DNA of 63,870 nucleotides from Arcanobacterium haemolyticum (GCA_021532125.1 JADYUX010000008.1:1-63870); one strand, 5' to 3'. Counted from the first letter of the stretch, positions 53,529 to 62,732 are shown. Numbers and translations: made by a program. Notes: generated by a model from the sequence alone, not told the origin.

Positions 53529-54629
53529 GTGTCCACACCGACCGATCCGTACAGCTCGTCCACGCGCCGTTCTTTTGACGACGACGATATCCTTGCGCCG
53601 ATTGTTGAAGAACCACCGTTTGGCGATGCTCCCGCGAGCCACGAGGGAATGGACCCTGCTTTCGACAAAGAGGCTCACAAACAACGCGAAGAACTCGCCG
53701 CTGCCCGCGCGGCCGCTGAACAAGCTCGCGCAGCCGCTCAAGAGCAGCCAGAACCGGCGTACCCCTCGCTCGGCGCGGCTGTCGGCATGCGCACCGAAGG
53801 CTCACCCGAACCTCACGAGGAAAACTCAGATACTCCAGGCGGCGAAGCCCCAGTAGTCCCTGAAACGGAGTCCACCCCATCACCCAGCTTCAAATCCACG
53901 CTTTCTTCGGAACAGGACTCAACTTCTCCACTAACTGAACCGTGGGCAGAAGCAACCTCGCCAGAAGCTCCTACCTCCTGGGCAGATGCCGATAACTCCT
54001 GGACACCCGAGAGCCCAGCAGCATGGGCCCAGGCTCCCACCGAACCCTGGCAGGAGCCTGCCCGCACTCCGGCTGCCGTCATCCCTCCCGCTCCACGTGG
54101 GCGCGGATGGGCACACGCCCTCTCAGTAATCTTTACCCTGCTCCTTGTCCCCCTCGCCTGGTATGTCATCTCGGATGCGAGCGTACGCCTCGGCCTCGTC
54201 GTCGATAATCCATGGGAAACTGGCGATCTCAATTTCGCTGCACTCGGCGAACTGATCGGCGGCCTCGCGATCGCCGCCGTGATCTGGGGAATCGCACGGT
54301 GGTCATCGCTCGGCGCTACCGTCGTTGGCATCATCGTCTCCCTCGCCGGAGCTGCAGCCCTCGTCGTTCCTTCCCTCACACAAGACCACGTGCTTGCACC
54401 GTTGGATCGCGCCATTGGCGATTTCAATGACTTCACGGCAAATGTCATTCACCATCTCACCCTTGACCTCGCGACAGGGCGTATCTTCATCTTCGGCGTC
54501 ATCCTCATCCTCACCGCCTTCGTCTCCCACTCCGCTCGCAGGCGCGGCCAAGCTACCGGCGCCGTCCTTGCACGCCGCGAGAGCCTCCTCGCAAACGAGA
54601 CGCACGGTGCTCAGAGCGAGCAGGCATGA
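53529..54629 (+). CDS. Membrane protein with long disordered acidic N terminus
   Basis: 366 residues from GTG 53529 with GAGGAGG. Residues 1-190 are Pro/Glu/Ser/Ala-rich and probably disordered, with a short coiled-coil-like EAHKQREELAAARAAAEQARAAA. About four membrane helices follow from residue 197 (ALSVIFTLLLVPLAWYVIS, LGELIGGLAIAAVIWGIA, LGATVVGIIVSLAGAAALVV, IFIFGVILILTAFVSHSA). No known domain. By position it corresponds to the membrane protein upstream of the EphE-like hydrolase in mycobacteria (Rv3669), though similarity cannot be judged here. Overlaps the hydrolase by ATGA. Confidence 0.75.
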   Translation: MSTPTDPYSSSTRRSFDDDDILAPIVEEPPFGDAPASHEGMDPAFDKEAHKQREELAAARAAAEQARAAAQEQPEPAYPSLGAAVGMRTEGSPEPHEENSDTPGGEAPVVPETESTPSPSFKSTLSSEQDSTSPLTEPWAEATSPEAPTSWADADNSWTPESPAAWAQAPTEPWQEPARTPAAVIPPAPRGRGWAHALSVIFTLLLVPLAWYVISDASVRLGLVVDNPWETGDLNFAALGELIGGLAIAAVIWGIARWSSLGATVVGIIVSLAGAAALVVPSLTQDHVLAPLDRAIGDFNDFTANVIHHLTLDLATGRIFIFGVILILTAFVSHSARRRGQATGAVLARRESLLANETHGAQSEQA

Positions 54630-55555
54630 GTTCACCCGCAGATAACTCCTGCGTCTTCCTCGAAGGCCCATGGAACCACCGACTCCTCCAAGCTAACGGG
54701 TGCCAATTCCACCTCGCGCATATGGGGGAGCATCGAGATGATCGCCCTCTCGTCCTCCTCCTTCACGGCTACCCCGAATATTGGTGGGCCTGGCGCGGAC
54801 ACATTGAGGCGATCGCCGAAGCGGGCTACGAAGTCGCAGCCGTTGATCTGAGGGGAATCGCCGGTTCAGATAAAACACCAAACGCTGTCGACGGCCTCAT
54901 CTTGAGTCAAGATATCCCCGCTATCGTCCGCTCTCTCGGAGCGTCGCGCGCCGTCGTCATTGGGCATGGACGGGGCGGACAACTCGCGTGGTCAGCCCCA
55001 GCTATTGAACCGAATCTCTTTGACGGAGTACTCACGTTCTCGGCCCCACACACTCGCACACTTCAACGCGCCGGAACCCATCTCACGCTACGCACGTGGC
55101 GCCATGTCCTCACAACATTTCTTCCTTCGGCAGCTAAGCGCACGCTCGTCAATCCAGAGGCTTTGCGCGAGCTCCTCGCAGAATGGTCAGCACCCGGCAA
55201 TGACGGCGCGAGCTCCCAAGCCGAACTCTACGCCGCAGCAATGCGCCTTCCCGAAGCGGCCAACACAGCCCTCGAACAACTACGCTGGTCATACACTGCC
55301 GTTCAACGCCCGAGCGGTCGGCGATATTTCGAGGTCACCCGCCAGCCCATCAACGTACCTGTATGGGCCGTCCGTGGCGCTCTCGATCCTCTCCTGCCAG
55401 AACGTGCCTGGGCCCGCGACCCCTCGTTTACAACCTCGTCGTACCGGCACATCACCGTCGCCCACGCTGGCCATTTCGTTCCTGAAGAAGCTCGCACCGA
55501 ATCCTCCGAGATCATCCTCGAATTCCTCGCAAGCCTCCACCGGCGATCCCGGTAG
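54626..55555 (+). CDS. Alpha/beta-hydrolase (EphE-like position) lacking the usual nucleophile
   Basis: 309 residues. Core alpha/beta hydrolase elements are VLLLHGYPEYWWAWR (oxyanion loop, epoxide-hydrolase style HGYP), AVDLRGIAGSDKT, and the nucleophile elbow IGHGRGGQ. In the elbow, position 115 is Gly where epoxide hydrolases have Asp and esterases have Ser. The later acid (RGALDPLLPERAW) and His (VAHAGHFVPEEA) are present. The neighbour order matches ephE (Rv3670) in mycobacteria. It may be a catalytically dead or altered family member. Coupled to the membrane protein upstream. Confidence 0.85.
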   Translation: MSSPADNSCVFLEGPWNHRLLQANGCQFHLAHMGEHRDDRPLVLLLHGYPEYWWAWRGHIEAIAEAGYEVAAVDLRGIAGSDKTPNAVDGLILSQDIPAIVRSLGASRAVVIGHGRGGQLAWSAPAIEPNLFDGVLTFSAPHTRTLQRAGTHLTLRTWRHVLTTFLPSAAKRTLVNPEALRELLAEWSAPGNDGASSQAELYAAAMRLPEAANTALEQLRWSYTAVQRPSGRRYFEVTRQPINVPVWAVRGALDPLLPERAWARDPSFTTSSYRHITVAHAGHFVPEEARTESSEIILEFLASLHRRSR

Positions 55556-55592
55556 GCCCGCGTTAACGCACTCACTCATGGGATAAGCCGGC

Positions 55593-56288
55593 TCATTCAC
55601 CGAACGGCACGCCAACGTTAATTTCGTATGACGGGCACACGTCCGCCAGAGGGCAGTGCAGGCAGTCAGGCTTACGGGAATGGCACACTTGTCGCCCGTG
55701 ATAAATCACTCGGTGGCACACGAGCGTCCATGTCTCCTCAGGGAGGATCTTCGCGAGATCCCTCTCCGCTTTCACGGGATCATCCTCACGAGTCCATCCC
55801 CAACGGCGCGACAATCGGCCAACGTGGGTATCCACCGTAATGCCCGGAATCCCAAACGCGTTTCCCAACACCACGTTAGCTGTCTTACGGCCCACGCCTG
55901 GGAGCGTCACAAGGTCGTCGAGGCGCGGCGGAACTTCACCATCAAAACGTTCGCATAAACCAGCAGCTAAACCCACACATGATTTCGCTTTAGCCCGGAA
56001 AAACCCCAAAGGATGCAAAATATCCTCAAGTTCCACCCGATCGGCACCGGCCATTGTTTCAGCGTCAGGGAAACGAGAAAAGAGTTCTGGAGTAACGGAA
56101 TTAACCCGAGCATCTGTTGTTTGTGCAGAAAGAACGGTCGCAACGAGAAGCTCAAAAGGATTCTTGAAATTCAAGGCGCATTTTGCGTCGGGATAAAGCT
56201 CAGACAAGCGCTCACAAATAACTGCAGCGGCCTCACGGCGACCAGCAAGAGAACGAGGGCGTTTCGGAAGTGGCGTTTTCGGCGACAT
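55593..56288 (-). CDS. nth: Endonuclease III
   Basis: 231 residues. Helix-hairpin-helix LPGVGRKTANVV with catalytic Lys135, catalytic Asp153 in ITVDTHVGR, and the 4Fe-4S cluster C202-x6-C209-x2-C212-x5-C218. It is a DNA glycosylase/AP lyase that removes oxidised pyrimidines in base excision repair. Single gene, convergent with the hydrolase and divergent from crp 130 bp away. Confidence 0.96.
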   Translation of the reverse strand: MSPKTPLPKRPRSLAGRREAAAVICERLSELYPDAKCALNFKNPFELLVATVLSAQTTDARVNSVTPELFSRFPDAETMAGADRVELEDILHPLGFFRAKAKSCVGLAAGLCERFDGEVPPRLDDLVTLPGVGRKTANVVLGNAFGIPGITVDTHVGRLSRRWGWTREDDPVKAERDLAKILPEETWTLVCHRVIYHGRQVCHSRKPDCLHCPLADVCPSYEINVGVPFGE

Positions 56289-56418
56289 GCCTCTACTCTA
56301 TTCACGCAAATGCCATGGACGTGATGCCAAGATGTGATGTGTATGGCATAGTTAGGGTGACTGATGCATGAATCCCCCTGCGGGAGAAATACGTCGATGC
56401 TTTGATGAAAGGGATTAG

Positions 56419-57096
56419 ATGGACACGAGCGTTCTTAAAGCAGTTCCGCTTTTCAAAGACCTTGGCGACGAGGATCTGAACGCACTTGGCGAGCTTATGA
56501 GCGAAACCAGCCTCAAGCGCGGTGATTCGCTCTTCCGTGAAGGCGATGAGGGCGATCGCCTCTACATCATCACCGAGGGCAAGGTGAAGCTGAGCCACTC
56601 GTCCGACGACGGCCGTGAAAACCTCATTTCGGTCCTTGGCCCTGGCGAAATCATCGGCGAGCTTTCCCTCTTCGATCTTGGCGCTCGTTCGTCAACAGTG
56701 ACGGCTATTGCCCCGACGAAGCTCTTTGCACTCTCCCACAAGGACATGATGGTGTTCCTCACGGCCCACCCGGAGTTGTCCCAGTCGATGCTTCGCGAAC
56801 TGGCACGCCGCCTGCGCCACACCAACGAACAGATGGCCGACCTCGTTTTCTCTGACGTTCCTGGTCGCGTCGCGAAGGCACTCCTCGATCTTGCCAACCG
56901 TTTCGGCGAGCGTACCCCAGAAGGCATTTACGTGGCACACGACCTCACGCAGGAGGAGCTGGCTCACCTCGTCGGCGCTTCGCGTGAGACGGTGAATAAG
57001 TCGCTCGCCGACTTCGTTTCCCGCGGCTGGATTCGCCTTGAAGGCCGCGCCGTTCTTCTTATCGAGCTCGCGCGTCTCCAGCGCCGCGCACATTGA
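56419..57096 (+). CDS. crp: CRP/FNR-family regulator (cAMP receptor, GlxR type)
   Basis: 225 residues. Cyclic-nucleotide pocket G80-E81-L82-S83 and R90-S91-S92 (GELSLFDLGARSSTVTA), dimer helix, then a winged helix-turn-helix at 177-200 (TQEELAHLVGASRETVNKSL). The cAMP-contact residues and absence of N-terminal Cys point to a cAMP-type sensor rather than an oxygen-sensing FNR. AAAGGG precedes ATG. Mycobacterial Crp (Rv3676) and corynebacterial GlxR hold the same position next to nth. I could not find a clean TGTGA-N6-TCACA autoregulatory site. Ends at a strong terminator. Confidence 0.94.
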   Translation: MDTSVLKAVPLFKDLGDEDLNALGELMSETSLKRGDSLFREGDEGDRLYIITEGKVKLSHSSDDGRENLISVLGPGEIIGELSLFDLGARSSTVTAIAPTKLFALSHKDMMVFLTAHPELSQSMLRELARRLRHTNEQMADLVFSDVPGRVAKALLDLANRFGERTPEGIYVAHDLTQEELAHLVGASRETVNKSLADFVSRGWIRLEGRAVLLIELARLQRRAH

Positions 57097-57157
57097 AGGA
57101 CAGGCTCGACGCGCCGGCACGTGCCACACGCGTAGAGCCGCACAATACATAAGCTCG

Positions 57158-57196
57158 CGAAAAGGGTGAGGACGGAATCTGTCCTCACCCTTTTCG
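57158..57196 (+). terminator. Terminator after crp
   Basis: CGAAAAGGGTGAGGAC (57158-57173), a 7-nt loop and the exact complement ending in CCCTTTTCG (57181-57196), a 16-bp stem with U-rich 3' end. Being symmetrical it also serves the convergent RidA gene. Confidence 0.92.
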
Positions 57197-57266
57197 TGTT
57201 CATGTCGTCTTCCGATTCATGTCGTCGCGGAGCAGGCAACCACGTGATGCTAAACGGCCACGGGCC

Positions 57267-57737
57267 TCACGCTTTTACGCGGCACACCAGTTCAACTTCG
57301 ACCGGTGAATCAAGCGGAAGTACCGCAACTCCCACAGCTGAACGAGTGTGAGCCCCCGCATCGGAGAAAATATCACCGAGGAGCTCCGAAGCACCGTTTG
57401 CCACAAGAGGCTGACCCACGAAATCAGCTTGCGAAGCGACGAATACTGTCACGTGCGAGATCCGCTCGATGGCATCAACACCACCGGCAACTGACGCAGC
57501 TGCCGCGACCGCATTTAGCACGGCGACACGTGCCATTTCCTTGGCCTGGTCGGCGCTCACATCGTCGCCGACCTTACCCGTCAGAGGGAGCTTCCCCACA
57601 ACAAAAGGAAGCTGGCCGGACGTGCGGACCTCGTCACCCAGACGCAATGCAGGTACGTATGCGGCAACCGGAGCCGCAACAGGCGGTAGCTCAATGCCAA
57701 GTTCTGCCAGTCGCTCAGAAGGAGTAAGTGCGGACAT
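57267..57737 (-). CDS. RidA-family (YjgF/L-PSP) protein
   Basis: 156 residues, a single RidA domain: LRLGDEVRTSGQLPFVVGKLPLTGKVGDDVS, then VAVLNAVAAAASVAGG and SHVTVFVASQADF, ending with SAVGVAVLPLDSPVEVELVCRVKA. RidA proteins hydrolyse reactive enamines/imines. The canonical Arg before the last strand (RSAVGV) is present. It lies 8 bp after the DUF4177 gene in an apparent operon; the pair corresponds to Rv3678c and Rv3678A. Confidence 0.9.
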   Translation of the reverse strand: MSALTPSERLAELGIELPPVAAPVAAYVPALRLGDEVRTSGQLPFVVGKLPLTGKVGDDVSADQAKEMARVAVLNAVAAAASVAGGVDAIERISHVTVFVASQADFVGQPLVANGASELLGDIFSDAGAHTRSAVGVAVLPLDSPVEVELVCRVKA

Positions 57738-57745
57738 CTCTCCCC

Positions 57746-57901
57746 CTAGCTGCGCGGGCGCTTGAGGTAAGCGACGAGGTTATTCCCATCAGGACCGGGA
57801 ACAACCTGAACGAGCTCCCATCCTTCCTCGCCCCATGTATCGAGAATCTGCTTCGTGTTGTGAATGAGCAACGGAATTGTTGCGTACTCCCATGTAGTCA
57901 T
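57746..57901 (-). CDS. DUF4177-type small protein
   Basis: A 51-residue gene found by reading the gap upstream of RidA: MTTWEYATIPLLIHNTKQIL, then DTWGEEGWELVQVVPGPDG and NLVAYLKRPRS. The pattern WEYxTIPL...ILDxWGxxGWELVQV is that of the DUF4177 small proteins conserved beside RidA and WhiB4 in actinobacteria (Rv3678A). Function unknown; no signal or membrane segment. Confidence 0.85.
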   Translation of the reverse strand: MTTWEYATIPLLIHNTKQILDTWGEEGWELVQVVPGPDGNNLVAYLKRPRS

Positions 57902-57954
57902 AGATTCATCCTATCTACCGACCGGGATGTGCGACGACGAACGTCCGCCACCTA

Positions 57955-58281
57955 TCAGTGATCACCCAAACGGGGAATCCGCCCCTGACGAATATCAACA
58001 GCAATCGGATCTTCGCTACTCGTCAACCAGTTGTACCAATCCGTATTGACCGGCATACGGCGTAGCAACACACGCCTCTCGCGCTCGGTAAGACCGCCCC
58101 ACACGCCATACGTCGCCTTCGAATCCAAGGCATCAATGAGGCAATTAAGACGAACCGGGCAATTGAAGCACACCTGACGAACCTGGCGCTGCGCTGCGCC
58201 CTTAACAAACAGAGTGTCAGGATCAGTTGCTGTGCAGGCTCCGAGGGCAGCCCAAGTCTGGTCAGCTATCGCTAACGTCAT
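57955..58281 (-). CDS. whiB: WhiB-family Fe-S regulator, WhiB4-like
   Basis: 108 residues from ATG 58281 (AAGGAG ten bases upstream). Four Cys (C16, C38, C41, C47) bind the 4Fe-4S cluster. G59-VWGG63 is the sigma-factor/DNA contact turn, followed by LTERERRVLLRR. The GAAQR motif before the Cys pair and the position before a class A PBP are those of WhiB4, a redox-sensing repressor of oxidative-stress genes in M. tuberculosis. Divergent from the PBP gene; 240 bp separate the starts. Confidence 0.93.
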   Translation of the reverse strand: MTLAIADQTWAALGACTATDPDTLFVKGAAQRQVRQVCFNCPVRLNCLIDALDSKATYGVWGGLTERERRVLLRRMPVNTDWYNWLTSSEDPIAVDIRQGRIPRLGDH

Positions 58282-58520
58282 TGTGGAACTCCTTCCCAAA
58301 AGAACTTCGTTGTTCTCGGAAACTTGTAACGACCGTCACGTCGTCGTGACCATGATAACCACACCAGTACCCAAAACCCCAAGTTGGGGGCCTCCCGCAG
58401 GCCCATAGCGGCACAATTCCTACCGAAAAAACATCCCCCACCCCCATCCCCATGAGGCTCCCCTCTCCTATTCGTCGCCCCTTCTGTCCATCTCCCAGCC
58501 TCAGCACGTATTCTTGGGAC

Positions 58521-60737
58521 ATGCCGACTTCTCGTAATCAAGGTGCAACCGGCCGCCAAATCGCGACATTCACGGCGGCAATTCTCGCCGTCTGCCTCGC
58601 CGGCGGCGCTCTCCTCGCAGGCCTCGCTATGCCCGCCGTGACAGCCGTGGGAACAGCCGTCAACGCAGGCACAAGCGTTTTCGAGGAAGTTCCTGCCAAC
58701 CTCGGATTTACCGAGCCTTCGGAACAGTCGATCATCCTCGCCTCAGACGGAACACCTCTCGCAACCTTCTACGCAGAAAACCGAATCGTCGTCGCCTCCG
58801 ACCAAATCTCGCAATCGATGAAAGATGCCGTCGTCGCAATCGAGGATCGCCGATTCTACGAACACCACGGCATCGACCTCCAAGGCCTCATGCGCGCCTT
58901 CGTTAACAACGTGACAGGCGGCAACCTCGCCGGAGGCTCGTCGATCACCCAGCAGTACGTCAAGAACGCCCTTATCGAGCAGGGGCGAATCAACAACGAC
59001 GACGAACTCATCGACCAAGCCACCGAGCGCACAATCGGCCGAAAAATCAACGAAGCCCGGTACGCCATCGGCATCGAACGCACCATGTCGAAAGACGAGA
59101 TCCTCACCGGATATCTCAACCTCGCACAGTTCGGCACGTCGTCGTACGGTGTAGAAACCGCCTCGCTGCGCTACTTCTCCAAGCACGCCTCCGAGCTCAC
59201 CGTTGTCGAAGCCGCCACCCTTGCCGGCATCACACAGTCCCCAGCGCGATGGGACCCAATCCGTCACCCGGAAGATTCCCAAACCCGCCGCGACGTCGTC
59301 CTCGGTGAAATGCTCTCACTCGGATTCATCACTCAGGAACAGTACGACGAAGCAGTAAATACGCCGATTGCCGACATGCTTCACATCTCGGAGCCATCAA
59401 ACGGCTGCGCATCCGCAGGAATCTCGGCATACTTCTGCGAATACGTTGTCAAAGACATCCTGAAAGACGACTCGTGGGGCACCGACCAGGCAGACCGTGT
59501 CTCGAAGCTCTACCGCGGCGGCCTCACAATTCAGTCAACCCTGAACCCCACCCGTCAGCAGGCGGCCTACGATTCACTCGTCACAAACATCCCGGTCAAC
59601 GACGGATCTGGCACACAGACCGCCATATCGTCGGTCGAACCCAACACGGGGTACATCGTCGCCATGGCTCAAAACACGAACTACGGCACCTCAACCGAAA
59701 CTGATCCAACGGCCACCCAAATGAACCTCAACGCAAGCTCAGACATGGGCGGCGGCATCGGCTACCAGTCAGGATCAACCTTCAAGATCTACACACTCAT
59801 CGAATGGCTCAAACAGGGGCATTCAGCATCCGAAGTCATCGATTCCAGCTCAAAGAACTTCCCCAAGAGCGCCTTCACAATTTCGTGTTCACCGCAATCC
59901 GCGGATAACTACAAGATCGTCAACCTCGAAGGCGTGGGCGGTGGACCCATGACCGTCCTCGAATCCACCCGCCGATCAGTGAACGCCTCCTTCGTCTACA
60001 TGGCGACGAAGCTCGACCTCTGCAACATCGCCAACAACGCCCTCGAAACCGGCGTACAGCGCGGCGACAACAAGGACTGGTCGTACGCACCATCAATGGT
60101 GCTCGGCGCAAACAACGTCACACCACTGTCAATGGCAACATCAGTGGCCACACTCGCAGCCGAAGGCAACTACTGCAAGCCGACAAGCTACACCAAGATC
60201 CTCGATGCCTCCGGTGACACCCTCACCGAAAAGGCCCCCAACTGCCGCCAAGTCCTCGACAAGGACCTGGTCCGCAAGACAACTGCCGTCCTCAACCAGG
60301 TCGTCAGCCGCGGCGCAACCGGTGAGAACGCACAGGTGGCCGGACGCCAGGTAGCCGGAAAGACAGGAACCTCAAATAACGACTACGACGCCTGGTTCGT
60401 CGGCTACACACCACAACTGGCAGCAGCAGTATGGCACGGCCACATGACTGGCCAGGTGTCGATGTTCAACTCCGTCATCAACGGCAAACGCTACGGCGAA
60501 GTCTACGGCGGCCTCTTCCCCGCCACGATCTTCGGGCAGTACATGACGCAGGCACTGTCGGGGCAGCCCGTCCAGAACTTCACCGCGCCCTCGTCGGCAG
60601 TTGCGCCAACACCAACACCCACGGCAACCGAAGAACCCACACAGGAGCCTGCAGCAGCCGAGGCCGAGGCAGAACCGGAAGGCGTCGAAGGCGTTGATTG
60701 GGAGTGGGTCTACGTCGAAGACGACGGCGAGGAGTAA
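58521..60737 (+). CDS. Class A penicillin-binding protein (PonA2-like)
   Basis: 738 residues from ATG 58521; the longest frame adds 23 unlikely residues. One N-terminal membrane helix (TFTAAILAVCLAGGALLAGLAM). GT51 transglycosylase with Glu108 in EDRRFYEHHGIDLQG and GGSSITQQYVKN. The transpeptidase domain has SxxK (GSTFKIYTL), SxN (RRSVNASF) and KTG (AGKTGTSN). An acidic Pro/Glu tail replaces PASTA domains. It polymerises and cross-links peptidoglycan outside the membrane. A TATTCT lies seven bases before the ATG and there is no strong ribosome site, so the transcript may be leaderless. Confidence 0.95.
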   Translation: MPTSRNQGATGRQIATFTAAILAVCLAGGALLAGLAMPAVTAVGTAVNAGTSVFEEVPANLGFTEPSEQSIILASDGTPLATFYAENRIVVASDQISQSMKDAVVAIEDRRFYEHHGIDLQGLMRAFVNNVTGGNLAGGSSITQQYVKNALIEQGRINNDDELIDQATERTIGRKINEARYAIGIERTMSKDEILTGYLNLAQFGTSSYGVETASLRYFSKHASELTVVEAATLAGITQSPARWDPIRHPEDSQTRRDVVLGEMLSLGFITQEQYDEAVNTPIADMLHISEPSNGCASAGISAYFCEYVVKDILKDDSWGTDQADRVSKLYRGGLTIQSTLNPTRQQAAYDSLVTNIPVNDGSGTQTAISSVEPNTGYIVAMAQNTNYGTSTETDPTATQMNLNASSDMGGGIGYQSGSTFKIYTLIEWLKQGHSASEVIDSSSKNFPKSAFTISCSPQSADNYKIVNLEGVGGGPMTVLESTRRSVNASFVYMATKLDLCNIANNALETGVQRGDNKDWSYAPSMVLGANNVTPLSMATSVATLAAEGNYCKPTSYTKILDASGDTLTEKAPNCRQVLDKDLVRKTTAVLNQVVSRGATGENAQVAGRQVAGKTGTSNNDYDAWFVGYTPQLAAAVWHGHMTGQVSMFNSVINGKRYGEVYGGLFPATIFGQYMTQALSGQPVQNFTAPSSAVAPTPTPTATEEPTQEPAAAEAEAEPEGVEGVDWEWVYVEDDGEE

Positions 60738-60797
60738 GCGAGGCGCGCCAGCGACCACCCAGGCGCCGCCCGCGTTCACCAGCTTCACCCGCGGGTA

Positions 60798-60811
60798 GCG
60801 CCTTCGGGCGC
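60798..60811 (+). terminator. Small UUCG hairpin after the PBP gene
   Basis: GCGCC-TTCG-GGCGC, 60 nt past the stop, with a stable tetraloop. A self-complementary GGTCGCGACC (60827-60836) follows. No U tract, so a weak call. Confidence 0.4.
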
Positions 60812-60967
60812 ATAGAGCCGTCGGGTCGCGACCTACCCACGTGGCCCGTGGCTCGTCGCAGGTGCCGAACTGTGCCCTCACACCTCGCTGTTCAGCAGAA
60901 CTTTGCGCTACCGTTACCTGTAGATATCTCGGCCCGCCCGCATGAACCAGGGCAACCAAGGAGAAAC

Positions 60968-62323
60968 ATGCGCCATTCCTCAGCATTCTTCGCCACTGCA
61001 GGCATCGGCCTGGCCGGCTTGTCGGCGCTCGGGTGGGGACTCGTCGAAGCGCATGCCTTCGTCCTTCGTCGCCGGTCAATCGTCGTCACACAAAGCCCCT
61101 CAGGCCTCCTTGAACCAGCCAACGACGCCAGCGAGCCCCACACCGATCCTGCATCCACGCGATCGCCCCAGTCGCTTCGCATCCTCCATCTCTCAGACAT
61201 CCACCTCCTCGCACGCCAGAGCCGGAAGATCACGTGGATTCAGAAACTTGCCGACTCACGCCCAGACTTCCTCATCCTCACCGGCGACCAGCTCTCCAAC
61301 CCTGAATCCTTCCCAGCGCTTCTCGAAGCCCTCGACCCCTTCGTCGGGATTCCCGGCGCCTTCGTCTTCGGCTCCCATGACTACCACAGCGCGAAACCCG
61401 GCAACCCCGCCAAATACCTCGTTCAGCGGTTCCTGGGCACAGCCGGGAAAGGCGCACACGCCCCACAGCCGACGATAATGACGACAATCCGGCGCGCACT
61501 GTCCGGATTATTTGGTGGCTCGTCAGGAGATTCGTCGAAGAAATTAGCGACGAAGGACGGCGCACGTTCGTCGGAATTCGTCGTTCCAAACCTTGGTGAA
61601 CCTCTCGGCACAACCGCCTTCCACGACGTCTCGCAGGCACGGCAGATCGTCGCCGATGAAAAACTCGCGACCCGCGATCTTCCGTGGCGCGCCATGGCAG
61701 CCGCCTTCGAAGAACGCGGCTGGGTGAATCTCAACAATGCGCGCGCCCATATCACGGTAGGACCATGGAACGTGAGCCTCGTCGGCGTAGACGACCCCCA
61801 TATTCACGCTGACGCGTTTCCCGAGCCGCGTAGCACCGAAGTGGCAGAATGGGCCGACCTTCATATTGGACTCGCTCACGCGCCATATACGGGCGTTCTC
61901 GATGCGATGGTGCGCGACGACTGCGATGCGGTCTTTGCAGGGCACACACACGGCGGGCAGATTTGCTTGCCCGGTGGGTCATCACTCGTCACCAACTGCG
62001 ACCTTGAGCCGAAATACGCCTCTGGACTTTTCGCATGGCCACCGAAGGCGCGTGCCCATGCGGGGGCGCGTGACGCCGGTAATGCGGCCACAGAACGCGC
62101 TATGCCAGCGGCGAAGAAGGCGGCGCATCCAAACGCGGACAGCACCACTCCGCGCGACATCAACCGCGGGCGCGACAAAGTCATGACAGGCGACGGAAGC
62201 GTTCTCGCGCGACGCAGCCACGCATGGGTAAATGTGTCGGCGGGGCTTGGGACATCACCCTATGCGCCCATCCGTATCGCCTGCCGCCCCGAGGCAATCC
62301 AGATCGACGTTATTCCGCTCTAA
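60968..62323 (+). CDS. Metallophosphoesterase (Rv3683-like), membrane-anchored
   Basis: 451 residues from ATG 60968 (AAGGAG upstream). One N-terminal hydrophobic segment (FFATAGIGLAGLSALGWGL). The phosphoesterase metal motifs are D77-I-H79, G106-DQ, G135-SHD (Ser in place of the common Asn of GNHD), VDDPH and GHTHGGQ. Two low-complexity insertions lie near residues 155-200 and 355-405 (AKARAHAGARDAGN, PAAKKAAHPNADST). The family includes phosphodiesterases and lipid pyrophosphatases. It follows the PBP as in mycobacteria. Probable role in envelope metabolism; the substrate is unknown. Confidence 0.9.
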   Translation: MRHSSAFFATAGIGLAGLSALGWGLVEAHAFVLRRRSIVVTQSPSGLLEPANDASEPHTDPASTRSPQSLRILHLSDIHLLARQSRKITWIQKLADSRPDFLILTGDQLSNPESFPALLEALDPFVGIPGAFVFGSHDYHSAKPGNPAKYLVQRFLGTAGKGAHAPQPTIMTTIRRALSGLFGGSSGDSSKKLATKDGARSSEFVVPNLGEPLGTTAFHDVSQARQIVADEKLATRDLPWRAMAAAFEERGWVNLNNARAHITVGPWNVSLVGVDDPHIHADAFPEPRSTEVAEWADLHIGLAHAPYTGVLDAMVRDDCDAVFAGHTHGGQICLPGGSSLVTNCDLEPKYASGLFAWPPKARAHAGARDAGNAATERAMPAAKKAAHPNADSTTPRDINRGRDKVMTGDGSVLARRSHAWVNVSAGLGTSPYAPIRIACRPEAIQIDVIPL

Positions 62324-62374
62324 ATCAACGCTCGAACGGCAGGGCATGTGCCAGAGGCGCACTCGGCATTGATG

Positions 62375-62394
62375 CCGGCCTGCGATACGGCCGG
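62375..62394 (+). terminator. Hairpin after the metallophosphoesterase
   Basis: CCGGCC-TGCGATAC-GGCCGG, a 6-bp all-GC stem 51 nt after the stop, no U tract. Confidence 0.5.
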
Positions 62395-62525
62395 ACAATT
62401 GCTGTGCACGTCCGGTGGCGGCGAGGTGGCGGTGGCGGCGAGGTGGCGGTAACTGGGCGGGAGCAGCAACAAGGCGGCACCGAGGCGGATTATTCTCGTG
62501 AGGAATACCTTGCGCAATGAGGCGA

Positions 62526-62732
62526 CTGCCCTTCCTTGCGTAAGGGAGGCGGTAGTAGATCACCGCGCCGATCGTTGACTTCGGGGCTGCCCTTCCTTGC
62601 GTAAGGGAGGCGGTAGTAGATCACCGCGCCGATCGTTGACTTCGGGGCTGCCCTTCCTTGCGTAAGGGAGGCGGTAGTAGATCACCGCGCCGATCGTTGA
62701 CTTCGGGGCTGCCCTTCCTTGCGTAAGGGAGG
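62526..62732. repeat. 61-bp tandem repeat array, 3.4 copies
   Basis: Three identical units begin at 62526, 62587 and 62648; a fourth, starting at 62709, breaks off after 24 bp. Each unit begins CTGCCCTTCCTTGCGTAAGG, has a CCCTT/AAGGG inverted repeat, and ends with GTTGACTTCGGGG. Perfect identity suggests recent expansion. The units are strictly contiguous, so it is not a CRISPR. Confidence 0.9.

Noticed and set aside
37187-62323. Recently acquired genomic island
   Set aside because: Gene order follows the conserved actinobacterial block and codon use looks even; only nrdDG stands out as an insertion candidate.
62526-62732. CRISPR array
   Set aside because: Units follow each other with no variable spacers, and no cas genes are present.
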